NCBI GenBank assembly: GCA_015143295.1
Contig: CM026555.1
Coordinates: 124,001-188,000, forward strand
Reading direction: 5' to 3'
DNA length: 64,000 nt
Source of the DNA: Tetracentron sinense
Lineage: Eukaryota; Streptophyta; Magnoliopsida; Trochodendrales; Trochodendraceae
The notes under the pieces were generated by a model. That model saw nothing but the letters and a program-made list of their open reading frames with translations. It ran no database searches and was not told where the DNA came from. The position numbers and the translations under genes are program-made. Below, one piece after another: positions 11,874 through 24,600 of this stretch; positions within the stretch are counted from its first letter, which is position 1, and each line of letters starts with the position of its first letter.

Positions 11874-12218
11874 GACTAAAGTCCTGAGAATAATAACACC
11901 ACATGAGTCTAACTTGAAACCACAGTTTATTTCAATGCCATTTCACAATAATTCAATTTGTATTAATTGTATAATACTAATATACATCACATCAAGTCAT
12001 CAGAGTATTCATCACATTATACTTATACTTTAGTGTTCTAGCGTACCTAGGACCCGTACTTGGTTAAAGCAACCATTTTAGACTAAGACTAAAGTTTAGT
12101 CTTACACTTGGAACTAGACTCGCTCCCGACTTACTTCCTTCCTAACTTATTTCCTAACATATGCTCTTGTCAAGCCGTGGTATAAGATTCTAAGTGACCC
12201 TAGAGACCTAAAGCCTAA

Positions 12219-12230
12219 ACTCTGATACCA
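12219..12230 (-). other. Primer-binding site, initiator Met-tRNA type
   Basis: The minus strand carries TGGTATCAGAGT four bases inside the 5' LTR end, matching the usual plant iMet-tRNA primer sequence except for the last base. The related copies at 19189-19200 and 26709-26720 have TGGTATCAGAGC. Confidence 0.9.
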
Positions 12231-12536
12231 CTTCTGTCGCGACCCAAAACCCACCCTAGGAGTTAGAGTGAATCGTGGACGACTAAATCATGACTTACAT
12301 GACTTGCTTGACAAACCACCTGCAAAACACCCACAGAGCATATACAATAGATGATAACAGCGGAATCATAACTATAAGACACAGCGGATGTCTAACAAAC
12401 CTCTAAGTATATACACATGGTCCAAGTTTTAATACAAAGAAATCAAAACAAAGAAAGTACGGACATGCCCGCCAAAATACATGGATATAATCACTCATGC
12501 TCACCCACAGCTAATCCACTCAGAATCTAACACCAC

Positions 12537-12656
12537 CTACTGATAACCCTCTATGGGAGGTTCCTCCAAAGGCTCCTCGACGTACTCCTCCTCCACCCAT
12601 AGACCAGGAGCACAAACATCAAATGGAGCAGCAGCTCCCTCAGAACCTGCCGACAT
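12537..12656 (-). CDS. LTR micro-ORF, conserved 39-residue acidic peptide (copy 2)
   Basis: Forty codons from MSAG to a stop after EGYQ, with PFDVCAP and LWVEEEYVEEP. It lies in the 5' LTR of the complete chromovirus. The 3' LTR copy (4819-4936) has lost two single bases and is out of frame. Confidence 0.4.
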   Translation of the reverse strand: MSAGSEGAAAPFDVCAPGLWVEEEYVEEPLEEPPIEGYQ

Positions 12657-13003
12657 AAGAAGTACGACTGAGCATGGAATACTCAGCGGGCACTAAATAC
12701 TAACCAACAGTTATAGCAAGAGATAGCAATGCATACCCAGGAAACAATATAGATATATATGAATCAGGAACAGTTAATATCATACAAAGAAATAAGGAAA
12801 TTCATAATCATGCTTGCAGTTCATGAAAATCCGATAAAATCCTTGAAAAACACCATGCACTTGACTTGACTTAAAATACCCTTCGCGTAATTGGGAACTT
12901 ATTTACCGTGTCATGCTTGTCATGCTTGTATCATGCGTGCCATGTCATGCTATGCGTGTCATGCATGTATCATGCTTGCTTATTCGGAACTTAAACATGT
13001 TCA

Positions 13004-13369
13004 CATGCCTAGTTGCCGTTCATAGTCCGTCGCAACTAGTACCCTATATGCGGAATGACATGCCTAGTTGTCGTTCATAGTCCGTCGCAACTAGTACCTT
13101 ATATGCGGAATGACATGCCTAGTTGCCGTTCACAGCCCGTCGCAACTAGCATCCATGCAGAATGTGTATGACTAATTGCCGTTCATAGCCCGTCGCAACT
13201 AGCATCCATGCGGAATGATATGCCTAGTTGCCGTTCACAGCCCGTCGCAACTAGCATCCATGCAGAATGTGTATGACTAATTGCCGTTCATAGCCCGTCG
13301 CAACTAGCATCCATGCAGAATGATATGCCTAGTTGCCGTTCATAGTCCGTCTTAACTAGCATCCATGCG
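13004..13369. repeat. LTR tandem array, seven units
   Basis: Same unit family as 5284-5704 but lacking one 55-bp-type unit. The final unit carries CGTCTTAACTAG in place of CGTCGCAACTAG. Confidence 0.88.
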
Positions 13370-14406
13370 TGTCATGTCATGCCATGAGTGTCATGAAATG
13401 CTATGCTATGCGTGTCATGCGATGCTATGCCATGCGTGTAATGCGATGCCATGCCATGCGTGTAATGCAATGGGATGGGAGACCCTTCCTTATGCAATGC
13501 ATGATCATCTTGTCCTTGACAAAAGTGGAGTGAAACATATCGTAGGATATGCCCCACCTCTACATCTCTTCCTTGAAAACATCGGTAAATCACGTCGTTT
13601 CATGCCGTGCTCGTGTAGTCGTGTACACACTTGCAATGGAAATTAAATATGACATTTTGGGGAATTCACAATACATTGCACATCACCATATATACAAGTA
13701 ATAAATTAAAAAATTTAGGGAAAGCGCGAAAACACACTACCATAACCCTAGCAATTTCCATGAATGTTTAAGTATGCAATTTCTTTATTTATTATTCATT
13801 TCATTCATCTTGGCATTTCATCAAACATGGTGTGTTCATTATTGATTTACCCTACAACATGCTTTCCTAGATGGGTTTTACTCAAATCATGCATGTATGT
13901 TCATTATTGGAACAATGCCCTCCCCATTTTAATCATCACAACACAACCATTGGCATCCAATCGCCCATTCCATCTCCATTCACCATTCACAACCATACAT
14001 CTCATAGCACATGTGTAAATAAAGGAAAATAAAGAGAAATAAAGGGAAAAGAGGAACTATAACTAGGAGGGTAGCAAGAAGTACCGACCTTGATCAAGTG
14101 AGGAAGAAATCCCCTTCCAAAAATGACCGTGAGTTGCTGCCCTAGCTTGAGGAGATGCTCCTCACGAGCTTGTGCCTTGATCTTGAAGAAAAATGGGCTT
14201 GAGTTGAGTGTGGGTTCACAAACCCCTTGTTTTCTCTCCAAAATGGAAACCCTAGGTTTAGGAATCGCCCTCTCCTCTCTTCTTATCTCCCAATATCTCT
14301 AAGTGTCAAAATGAAGCCCTAAAGGCTCGGATTAAACTCTTAAGGTAAGAGTGAACCGACCAAAAGACCATAATACCCTTACTGAAATTTCTGCAAAAAC
14401 GCGAGT

Positions 14407-14590
14407 ACCGAGCGATCGGTGTTAATGACCGATCGATCGGTTGCCTACCGATCGATCGGTTTCATAACCGAGCGATCGGTTAAAATTTCACTCTCTTGAA
14501 AATTTCCCCATACAAAAATCTTGACCAGTCGATAGCCTCCAAGCGATCGGTTTTGGACTGATCGATCGCTCCATGGACCGAGCGATCGGT
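14407..14590 (-). promoter_or_regulatory. Palindrome module, 5' LTR copy
   Basis: Same arrangement as 6741-6924: four palindromic 14-mers, the spacer including the complement of CTATCGACTGG, then three more palindromes. As the 5' LTR it would be the copy acting on transcription of the element. Confidence 0.55.
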
Positions 14591-14918
14591 GCTCTGCAGG
14601 TCCAAACTGTTTTGGCCATAACTTTTGACTCGTTCATCCGATTTTGACGATTCAACTTGCGTTGGGTTCGTACTTCGAAAACGAACATTTCAGACATTTT
14701 GGAATTCCCAATTTCTTCATTATTTATTAATTATACCTCTTTAAAGGCAAAATGGCAACGAAAGTGTCATGCATTAAATGTGAAAAAGTCCGGGGCTCTA
14801 CACAAATACCCTAAGTATGGTGAATGAGACCCCCAAGACTCGGGCAAGCCTTAATAGGGAAGGGTGTAACGTCCGAATGAAGAAAAAGCCCTTAATAAAA
14901 TTTTACAAAATGCAGCAT

Positions 14919-15142
14919 ACCGATTGATCGGTGATTAATACCGAGCGATCGGTTGCCTACCGAGCGACCGGTGTTTTGACCAGACGATCGGTCAAAAAAA
15001 TGCTCTCTGGAATTTTTCCCCCTACAAAAAAGTGCACCAGTCGATAGCTACCAATTGATCGGTTGTGGACCGATTGATCTCTACAATGGACCGAGCGATT
15101 GGTTATATACCAATCGATCTCTCTCATGACCGAGTGATCGGT
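14919..15142 (-). promoter_or_regulatory. Palindrome module in the older solo LTR
   Basis: Variants such as ACCGATTGATCGGT and ACCGAGCGATCGGT, with the same spacer, lie in the 14808-15407 half of the solo LTR. It has diverged from the younger copies, but the order of repeats and spacer is kept. Confidence 0.5.
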
Positions 15143-15412
15143 GTTCTGCAGGTTTTGACACTAAGTCCATTTTTCACCCATTCCTACTACTTGGACTTGT
15201 CCTACTTCCCTTTTGACCTCTTCTAAACGCGACTAGGGCCTTTTCAAGGCTTATAGACATTGGTAAATAATTTATTTAATTAATTATAGCATTCTTGAAA
15301 CTATTTTCAAGAGTTTCCAATTCTCATTTCATGAAATTTGGAGATTACAAGGCATCATGCCTTGACACACATTCCAAGGCATACACATAAAGTTCTGGGG
15401 TTCTACACAAGG

Positions 15413-16009
15413 AGACTCTGAAGTTTAAGTCAGAATAGGTTGAATGAGGGTACAAAGAAGTCAGCAAGTTCAAAGATTTCAGAGTTTAGAAAAAGACCCT
15501 TTTGTCTCCTCTGATTCACATATTTATAGGCAACCAATAAGTCCAAGTATTGATGCATGCAAAAGATGGTTGTACATGTCATGTTGTTTACTAACAACTC
15601 TTGATATGGTCAACAAGGTTCTTTCCAAGTGTTTCTTGCTTAACTTGCAAGTCTTTAAGAAGATAACGATAGAGACATAAATATACAATCATAAATGCAT
15701 GTCTTACCACGTGTCCTTGAGCTATAGTTTGTCATTAACGTTCAGTCTGATGATTGGTCCAAATATCTAGGATAATTCATAGATCGTATATGGAGTATAT
15801 ATAGACAATAAATACAATCACCATTGTTGTATAACTGTGATTGGAAATCAAATAAATTCTAATTAAAATTTATTGCAATATAAAATCATGGTCAAATTAA
15901 TAACAGTGATGCTTCAAAATATTTTTAATCACGGTTATTATGTAACTATGATTTAATAGTTCCCATGAGTTTTTGTAATCACGTTTGCTTTTATAACTGT
16001 GTTCTAAAA
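15413..16009. other. Spacer between nested clusters, no gene; DNA-transposon-like subterminal repeats
   Basis: No coding region was seen. From about 15830 the sequence holds repeated AACTGTGATT, AATCACGGTT and TAACTATGATT motifs on both strands. The same motifs continue after the solo LTR at 33025. The two sides were contiguous before the solo LTR inserted. Confidence 0.55.
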
Positions 16010-16286
16010 TGTAGAGACCCAGATTTCATTCCATGTAAATATTGTGTTTATCAAGGGTTATTTAGTCAATTAGACCTCATGTTGAATGTGTCTGTATGCT
16101 AAATAACTTCTATGGTATGTGTGCAAAGTCCAAAACACTAAGCCAAGGTTGGGAGAAGAAGAAAAACTGAGATAGTGGCTCAATCGGTCGACCCCCTAGA
16201 CTGCCCAGTCAACCGAATGTCAAAATGGACAAAAACAGAGGAATGTTAAGGCCCTCGGTCGACCGACCATCACACCTAGTTGACCG

Positions 16287-17360
16287 TGTCGCGACCCAAA
16301 ACCCACCCTAGGAGTTAGAGTGAACATTGGACGACGAATCATGACTTATATGACTTGCTTGATAAACCATCCTGCAAAAACCCACAGAGCATATACAAAG
16401 AAGATATAACAACGGAAACATACTCTAACATAGCACATCAGAAGACTAACAAACATCTATGTATATACATGTAACCCAAGTTTGATACAAAAAGGAAATC
16501 AAAACAAAGAAAGCGCGGACATGCCCGCCAAAATACATGGATATAACTCTCTAGCTCACACACAGCTATCCACTTAGAATCTACCACAACCTAATAGTAG
16601 CCCTCGCCCTGAGGATCCTCCACAGGCTCCTCAACGTACTCCTCCTCCACCCATGGGCCAGGAGCACAGACATCAAAAGGAGCAGCCGCTCCGCTATCAC
16701 CTGCCGACATAAGAAGTACGGCTGAGCATGGAATACTCAGCGTGTACCAAATGCTAACCAACAGTCATAGTACAACAATAATGTTACATATATATAAAGC
16801 AGGAAACAATTCAGATCATAACAGGAAAGTAAAGCAGTTTATAATCATGCTTGCATTTTCGTAAAAGCCGATAAAACCCTTGAAACCTTGTGCACTTAAC
16901 TTGACTGAAAATACCCTTTCCATGCTTGAAAACTTGTCATGTTTGTCTTGTCTTGTCGTATTATGCGTGTCATGCTAGTCATGCCATGTCATGCTAGCTT
17001 GGAAAGTAAACTACTTGTGAGGGAAGGGAAACCCTTCTTCCTAAATGTTCATGCTTGCCATGTCATGTATCGTGCTTGCTCGAAAAGTTAACTACTTGTG
17101 AGGGAAGGGAGACCCTTCTTCCTAAATGTTCATGCTTGCCATGCCATGTATCTTGCTCGGAAAATAAACTACTTGTGAGGGAAGGGAGACCCTTCTTCCT
17201 AAATGTTCATGCATACCATGCCATGTATCTTGCTCGGAAAATAAACTACTTGTGAGGGACGGGAGACCCTTCTTCCTAAATGCACTTGCGAGGGAAGGGA
17301 AGCCCTTCTTTATGCATGGTAGTCTTGTTCTTGCCCAAAAGCGAGGTAAAACATATCGTT
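16287..17360 (-). repeat. Truncated LTR fused to protease sequence
   Basis: LTR-type sequence, including a tandem tract of about 70-bp units (CTTGTGAGGGAAGGGAGACC), stops at about 17360 and continues directly as protease-region sequence equivalent to 24885 onward. The remaining LTR and the RT-to-chromodomain part are deleted. Confidence 0.85.
16591..16710 (-). CDS. LTR micro-ORF, conserved 39-residue acidic peptide (copy 3)
   Basis: Forty codons starting MSAGDSG and ending EGYY-stop, with PFDVCAP and PWVEEEYVEEP. It is intact although the LTR around it is truncated. Confidence 0.4.
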   Translation of the reverse strand: MSAGDSGAAAPFDVCAPGPWVEEEYVEEPVEDPQGEGYY

Positions 17361-18850
17361 GGGAAAACCTTAAGAGAAACTCGACGATACGAATGAATGA
17401 GTAGAACCGGTGTCGATCAATACTCGAGCCAAACATTCATTGACTAGTAAGGTTCCTGAAATTTTAGCTAACTAAGTCAATCCATGCATCAACAGCATAT
17501 ACATATAGATACATAGATATATAACATGCCATATACGTACACAATCGAATAATACATAACAAAAATTTTAAGGATAATTAAATAGACTACAACTGTGTAC
17601 CTTACACTACATCGTCAGATGCAAGTGTATCACCCTCTGTCAAGGCAAAAACTCACCCTTGGTTCGCCTGGCGAGGCGGAGGTGTAGAACGTGCAGGCTG
17701 AGAGGACGCCTGGTATGATCTTGCTGGGTGTGCTGGGGGCCTAATCCCCTAAAACTGGCCTATTAAATGTCGAGTAGGGCAATCCCTGATCATATGGCCC
17801 TGGCGACCGCAATGATAACATCCACCTGATGCTCTTCGGCAGTCTCCTGCCGGATGCCTTTGATCGCATGAAGTGCAGACCTCGTATGTGTAAGTCGGAG
17901 GAGCCGGAGGTGGTGCATACCTCGCTACCTGAGGTGCAACAGGCCGTGGGGCAGGAAGAGCCTGAGGTCGCGGTGCCTGAGGCACATACTACCCTGGAGC
18001 TAGAGGCGCATAAGATGGCCTCATCGGTTGTGCTGGCAACGCATATTAGCAAGGGCCGGTACGAGCTTGCCTCTCTGGAGGTGCTGAACTATTGGCTTAG
18101 CCTCTCGCCAACTCCCTCTTTTTGGACACAGCCTCGGAATTCGCCTCGACCAATAAGGCTTTTTCTACTACCTCAGGGTAGGTAGCATGTCTGAAAACCG
18201 AAACCTTCTCTATGATAACATCTTTGAGCCCTTCCTCAAATCTTCTCGCTTTCATTGCCTCGGTGGCAACCTTGTGAGTCGTGAATCTAGAGAGCTCCGA
18301 GAACTTAGCCTCATAAGCGGCCACAGTCATTGAACCTTGCTCTAGGTTGATGAACTCTCTTTCTTTCTTTTCCCGTGCTCCAACAGGAAAGTACTTCTTA
18401 TAAAAAGTATCTTTGAACTCCTCCCAAGTCCAGGGTTGACCCTGCATGGTCAAATCTCACATCCTCAAGGTGGACAACCACTAATGGTGTGCCTCACCCT
18501 CAAGCATGAAAACAGCCCATGCTACTTTCTCTTCCTCTGTCGAAGAGAGAACCGCAAATATCTTCTCCACTTGGAGGATCCAAGCCTCCGCAACAAGAGG
18601 GTCCACACTCCCACGGAATGATGGAGGCCTCAATCTCCTGAATGCCTCAACCCCAACTGTACGATGTACTGGAGTTGTTAGGCGGTGGAGTAGGTGCCAC
18701 TGATGATAGTATAGCTTGCCGAGCCGCCAGTATGGCGAGTGTCTCAGCAATAGAGCCTAAGACCTGAGAGAGCTCCGGCTGCTCATCCTCATCTCTAGAA
18801 GAAGATGAAGCTCTGGTGTGTGGTCCATGACCCCGTGTGCCACGCCTCAT
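17361..18850 (-). pseudogene. gag: Gag plus start of protease from the truncated unit
   Basis: The gag ATG is at 18850. The capsid segment is in two frames, split by a one-base change near 18677, with a stop at HHW (18481) and another after KKRELARG (18097). The knuckle CYHCGRQGHMIRDC is near 17800. The intron-like interval 17456-17600 keeps GT and AG, but the codon before the donor has become TAA. The protease start lies at 17361-17455. It is not functional. Confidence 0.88.
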
Positions 18851-19188
18851 GACTAAGTCCTGAGAACAATAGCACCACTTGAGTCTCACTTGAAACCACA
18901 ATCTATCACAGTTCCATTTCACAATAATTCAATTTGTATTAGTTGTATACTACTAATATACATCGCATCACAACCATCGGTGTAGTTATAATATTATACC
19001 TTGGTGTTCTAGCGTTCCTAAGACTCGTACTTGGTTTAGGCAACCATTTTGACTAAGACTAAAGTTTAGTCTTATACTTGGATCAAGACTCGCTTCCGAC
19101 TTACTTCCTTCCTAACTTGTTTCCGAACATACGCTCTTGTCAAGCCATGGTATTCGATTCTAAGTGACCCTAGAGACCTAAAGCCTAA

Positions 19189-19200
19189 GCTCTGATACCA
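19189..19200 (-). other. Primer-binding site, truncated unit
   Basis: Minus strand TGGTATCAGAGC, next to the middle LTR. It shows that this LTR once served as a 5' LTR for the left unit. Confidence 0.85.
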
Positions 19201-19510
19201 CTTCTCGTCGCGACCCAAAACCCACCCTAGGAGTTAGAGTGAACTTTGGACAACAAATCATGACTTACATGACTTGCTTGACAAACCATCCTGCCAAAAC
19301 CCACAGAGCATATACATAGAGGATATAACTAGCGGAAACATACTCTAACATAGCACATCGGAAGAATAAAAAACCTCTATGTATATACATGTAACATAAG
19401 TTTGATACAAAAAGGAAATCAAAACAAAGAAAGGGCGGATATGCCCGCCAAAATACATGGATATAACTCTCTAGCTCACCCATAGCTATCCACTCAGAAT
19501 CTACCACAAC

Positions 19511-19630
19511 CTAATAGTAGCCCTCGCCCTGAGGATCCTCCACAGGATCCTCAACGTACTCCTCCTCCACCCATGGGCCAGGAGCACAGACATCAAAAGG
19601 AGCAGCCACTCCGCTATCACCTGCTGACAT
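19511..19630 (-). CDS. LTR micro-ORF, conserved 39-residue acidic peptide (copy 4)
   Basis: Forty codons, starting MSAGDSG and ending EGYY-stop. PWVEEEYVEDP has one Glu-to-Asp change relative to its neighbours. Confidence 0.4.
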   Translation of the reverse strand: MSAGDSGVAAPFDVCAPGPWVEEEYVEDPVEDPQGEGYY

Positions 19631-21137
19631 AAAAAGTACGGCTGAGCATGGATTACTCAGCGTGTACCAAATGCTAACCAACAGTCATACTACAACAACA
19701 ATGTTCACATATATAAAGCAGGAAACAATTCAGATTATAACAGGAAAGTAAAGCTGTTTATAATCATGCTTGCATTTTCGTAAAAGCCGATAAAACCCTT
19801 CAAATTTTGTGCCCTTGACTTGATTGAAAATACACTTTCCGTGCTTGAAAACTTGTCATGTTTGTCTTGTCTTGTCGTATCATGCCATGTTATGCTAGCT
19901 TGGAAAGTAAACTAGTTGTGAGGGAAGGGAAACCCTTCTTCCTAAATGTTCATGCTTGCCATGTCATGTATCATGCTTGCTCGAAAAGTTAACTACTTGT
20001 GAGGGAAGGGAGACCCTTCTTCCTAAATGTTCATGCTTGCCATGCCATGTATCTTGCTCGGAAAATAAACTACTTGTGAGGGAAGGGAGACCATTTTTCC
20101 TAAATGTTCATGCATACCATACCATTTATCTTGCTCGGAAAATAAACTACTTGTGAGGGAAGGGAGACCCTTCTTCCTAAATGCACTTGCGTGGGAAGGG
20201 AAGCCCTTCTTTATGCATGGTAGTCTTGTTCTTGCCCAAAAGCGAGGTAAAACATGTCGTAGGTTATGTCCCACCTCTAATTCTCGTTCTTGAAAACCTC
20301 GGTAAATTCATGTCATGCATGTCGTGCTCATGGAAGCGTGTACATACTTGCATCTAAATTTAAATATGACATTTGGAGAGTTAACAATACATAGAACATC
20401 AATCAATTGAGCAATTTCATATTCATGTAATTTAGGGAAAACAAGAAGGCACACTATCATAGGTCCTAGCAATTTCCGTAATTAATTAAGCATGCATTTC
20501 CTTAATTTACAATTCATTTCCTTCATCTTGGCATTTCATCAAACATGGTGAGTACATTATTTGTTAAGCCTATCACATGCTTTTCTAGGTGGGTTCATAT
20601 TCACAACATGCTTGTATGTTTATTATTGGTGCAATGCCCTTCCCCATTTCATTCATCACATCATCCACACGGCAATCATTCGCCAACATCCATCTCCATT
20701 CACCATTCACACAACCCATCTCATAACACATATATAGATGAAGGAAAAATAAAGGATAATAGGAATAAGGGAAGAAAAAATAAAGAACTATCACTAGGAG
20801 GGTAGCAAAAGGTACCGACCTTGACAAATGAGGGAAGAAACACTCCTCCAAAACGTGAGTGTAGATGCTGCCCTAGCTTGGAGAGCGTAGTCCTCACAAG
20901 CTTGAACCTTGATCTTGAAGGAAAACGAGCTTGAGGATGATTGTAGGTCTTCAACCCTTTGATTCCTCCTTAAAAGAAAACCCTAGGTTAGCAAAACCCT
21001 TTCTCTTCTCTCCTTAGCTCTCAAATGTTCTAAGTGTTGAGAATGAGCCCTAAAGGCTCAGGCAACCCTTAAGAGGAAAGAGTGAAACGTCCAAAAGATG
21101 AAAACGCCCTTACTAAAATTTTTGCAAAAACGCGAAG

Positions 21138-21322
21138 ACCGAGCGATCAGTGGTTATGACTGATCGATCGGTTGCCTTCCGAGCGATCGGTGTTCTTGAC
21201 CGGGCGATCGGTCAAAAACATGCTCTCTGGAATTTTTCCCCATACAAGAAAGTGCACTAGTCGATAGCCTCCGATCGATCGGTTTTGGACCGATCGATCG
21301 CTGAATGGACCGAGTGATCGGT
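21138..21322 (-). promoter_or_regulatory. Palindrome module, middle LTR
   Basis: ACCGAGCGATCGGT and ACCGATCGATCGGT variants with the GCTATCGACT spacer (complement near 21260). The right LTR of this element lost most of its module in the deletion near 28708. Confidence 0.5.
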
Positions 21323-21576
21323 TGCTCTGCAAACTTGATTCTGAGCCCATTTTTCTCACCCATTTCACTACTTAAACTGATCCTAGTTCTCTTTTGACCT
21401 TTCTTAAACATGACTAGGGTCTCTTTAAAGCTTGTATACGTGCTTAAATTAATTATAGCCTTCTTGACACAATTTTATCAAAGTTCCAAATTTCTATTTC
21501 ATGAATTTGAGATTACATAGGCTATATGCCTTGGCACACATACCAAGACATGTACGAAAAGTTCCGGGGTTCTCCA

Positions 21577-21588
21577 TCCTCCCCCCCT
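21577..21588 (-). other. Polypurine tract, full unit
   Basis: The minus strand has a G-run polypurine tract ending GGGGAGGA, directly against the middle LTR. Confidence 0.85.
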
Positions 21589-21655
21589 TATAAAAATTTC
21601 GTCCTCGAAATTTGGACGGGACATGCATTACAGAACCAAAACAAAATTACAAGCC

Positions 21656-24600
21656 ATATATACAAGCCTATTCAAACAACTCGGGATACTTTGCTTTAAC
21701 TTCGGCTTCTCATTCCCAGGTAGCTTCTTCCTCAGCACGATGCTGCCATTGCACAAGAACCAAAGGAATTGTCTTGTTGCGAAGCACTTGATCTCTGCGA
21801 TCCAATATGTGAATTGGCTTCTCAATCAAAGTGAGATCTTCTTGGATTTCCAACGGTTCCAAGTTTATGACATGCGAAGGGTCCGCAATGTACTTCCAAA
21901 GCATAAACACGTGGAAAACGTTGTGAACCGCGGCCATGTGAGGTGGAAGAGCTACCCTGTAAGCATCCACACCAACTTGCGTGATAATCTCAAACGGCCC
22001 AACATACCGATGACTAATCTTCCCTCTTTTTCCGAATCTCATAATCCCTTTGCTAGGAGATACCTTAACAAAGACTTGATCTCCAACTTGAGATTCCAAG
22101 TCCCTGCGGCGTGTGTCCGCGTAGCTCTTTTGACGATCTTGAGCGGCTTTCAACCAATCCCGGATGATCTTGACTATACTCGCAGTTTGCTCGATCAACT
22201 CTGGACCTAACACCTTTCTTTCTCCTACCTCATCCCAGTAGAGAGGAGACCTGCAGCTTCGGTGTCATTTGGATGCTCGCCTGATAGCTATTGTTATAGG
22301 CGAACTCAACCAAAGGCAAGTGTTCTTCCCAATTGCCTTTGAAATCCAGTATACAAGCTCGAAGCATGTCTTCGATGACTTGGTTCACCCTCTCGGTTTG
22401 TCCATCCGTTTATGGACGAAATGCAGTGCTGAAATCAAGTTGGGAACCCATGGCTTCCTGAAAACTCTTCCAAAATCTTGATGTGAATCTCGGATCCCGA
22501 TTCAACACAATACTAATCGGCACCCTGAGTAGCCTAACAAGTTCCTTGATGTACAGAGCGGCCAACTGACTAGAGTTGAAGGTGGTTTGATAAGGCAAGA
22601 AATGCGCGGACTTTGTCAAACGATCCTCCACAACCCATATTGCATCTGAGTTCCTTGCCGTCTTTGGCAACCTAACAATGAAGTCCATGGAGATGTTCTC
22701 CCATTTCCACTCGGGAATAGGAAGAGACTGTAATAGACCTGCGGGCCGCATGTGCTCTACTTTCACGTGTTGGCACACCAAACACCGTGCCACATACTCC
22801 GCAACCTCCCTCTTCATATTCCGCCACCAATAGTGATTCTTGAGATTCCGGTACATCTTTGTACCCCCAGGATGCACTGTGTACTTCGAACGATGTGCTT
22901 CATCCATGATCTCTCGTCGAAGATCTGCATTAGCCGGAACACATAGCCTTCCTTTAAACGTAATAGCACCTCGACTAGTGAGAGAAAAGTCCTCACTACC
23001 CTTGGCAACTTCCTTGTCCCAGAAAGCCAACAATTCAGCATCCGTGGCTTGATATTCTTGGATCAAATCTATAATGTATAGCCGAACCGTGACATTTGCC
23101 AAAACAGGACCGCGAACTGTATCATTCACACTAATGTCCAGATTTTCCAAATCGTCCAATAATCTCCATTCTTGCACCAACATGTGTGCTAATAACCCCG
23201 GAGGTCTTCTACTCAAGGCGTCCGCTACAATGTTTGCTTTGCCCGGGTGGTATTGGATGGTGCAGTCATAGTCTTTCAAAAATTCCATCCAATGCCGTTG
23301 CCTTAGATTTAGCTCTTTTTGGGAAAAGAGGTACTTAAGGCTCTTGTGATCCGTGAACACATAGAACTCTACCCCGTAAAGGTAATGATGCCAAATCTTA
23401 AGTGCAAACACGACTGCAGCAAGTTCCAAGTCGTGCGTGGGGTAATTCTTTTCATGCTCCTTCAATTGTCTCGATGCATAGGCAATGACTTTCTTGTGTT
23501 GCATGAGCAAACACCCAAGCCCAACATGCGAGGCATGACTGTACACCTCATAACCACCATGTCCGGATGGCACAGTAAGGACGGGAGCTGTGGTAAGTCT
23601 CTTCTTCAGTTCCGTGAAACTGATCTCGTACTTGTCACTCTATACAAACTTGGCATTCTTCCTTATCAAATAAGTGAGCGGTGCAGCAAGGCTGGAGAAA
23701 CCCTCTACGAATCTCCGGTAATAGCCTGCCAACCCAAGGAAACTGCGTATCTCTGTGACACTCTTGGGCATTGCCTAACTCATGACTGCCTCTATCTTCC
23801 TTAGATCTACCGAAATGCCTTTCACAGAAACGACTTGGCCTAGGAATGCCACCTTTTCCAACCAAAACTCACACTTGCTAAGTTTGGCATACAGCTTGTG
23901 CTCTCTCACCATTTCCAAAGCAAGACGAAGGTCTCGCATGTGATCTTCTCGTGTTTGGGAATACACCAAGATATCATCAACAAACACGATCACGCATCGA
24001 GATCCAGGTATGGTCGGAACACCCAGTTCATTAAATCCATAAAGGCTGCCGACGTATTTGTGAGACCAAAAGGCATCACCAAGAACTCGTAGTGTCCGTA
24101 TCGAGTCCAAAAAGCAATTTTTTGTACATCCTCAGCCTTAATCTTCAACTGGTGATAGCTCGATCGAAGATATATCTTTGAGAAAAATCTTGCTCCTTTC
24201 AACTGATCGAACAAGTCATCAATTCTAGGCAATGGATACCTATTCTTCATAATGACCTTGTTCAATTGCCGATAATCGACACACATCCGCATCGAGCCAT
24301 CCTTCTTCTTAACAAATAACACCGGGGCACCCCACGGTGAGACACTTGGTTGAATGAAACCAAGGCCTTGCAATTCCTCCAACTGAGTCTTCAACTCCTT
24401 GAGTTCAATAGGGGCCATTCTATACGGAGCCCTGAAAATAGGAGCTGTGCCTGGTGCAAGCTCGATCACAAACTCAATCTCCCTGTCTGGAGGCAATCCT
24501 GGCAACTCCTCTAGAAACACATCCAGGAATTCACTCACGACTGGAATAGTCAAAGAGTCCTTTAACTCGGGGTTCGCTAGGCTCAACGCCGTAAAACGGG

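Larger units (their letters stand above)
4517..14802 (-). mobile_element. Complete, defective Tekay/Del-type chromovirus LTR retrotransposon
   Basis: 10,286 bp in minus orientation, with a perfect TSD CAAAT at 4512-4516 and 14803-14807. In element sense the order is 5' LTR (12235-14802), PBS, gag, pol, polypurine tract, 3' LTR (4517-7136). Long LTRs (about 2.6 kb) and a chromodomain ending PVQILDRRDQVLHNKTIPLV support the Tekay/Del chromovirus lineage. The two LTRs look alike throughout by eye, apart from one tandem-repeat unit, so the insertion is fairly recent. The coding region has several stops and a 74-bp RT deletion, so it is not autonomous now. Confidence 0.95.
12235..14802 (-). repeat. 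5' LTR of the 4517-14802 chromovirus
   Basis: 2,568 bp; about 50 bp shorter than its partner, mainly because it has one fewer tandem unit. It contains the seven-unit array 13004-13369, the CATG tract 13370-13483, the palindrome module 14407-14590 and an intact micro-ORF at 12537-12656. Confidence 0.95.
2685..15407 (-). mobile_element. Solo LTR of Tekay/Del-type Gypsy family, split by a nested element
   Basis: The LTR halves are 2685-4516 and 14808-15407, about 2,432 bp together. In its sense (minus) direction it begins TGTAGAACCCC and ends GGGTCGCGACA. A perfect 5-bp TSD, CAAGG, flanks it at 2680-2684 and 15408-15412. The complete element 4517-14802 is inserted in it. The sequences on the two sides align with adjacent parts of the related LTRs, confirming that they are halves of one LTR. 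No internal region of its own remains, as expected after LTR-LTR recombination. Confidence 0.93.
19206..21576 (-). repeat. Middle LTR shared by the two units
   Basis: About 2,371 bp. On one side it adjoins a PBS (19189-19200) and on the other a polypurine tract (21577-21588), so it is both 5' LTR of the left unit and 3' LTR of the right unit. Termini are slightly mutated (plus-strand TCTCCA for TCTACA, and an extra base at 19206). Palindrome module at 21138-21322. Confidence 0.9.

Noticed and set aside
22410..23573. Long minus-strand frame as a separate host gene
   Set aside because: It is the RNase H-integrase part of the full chromovirus unit, aligned with 7723-9156.
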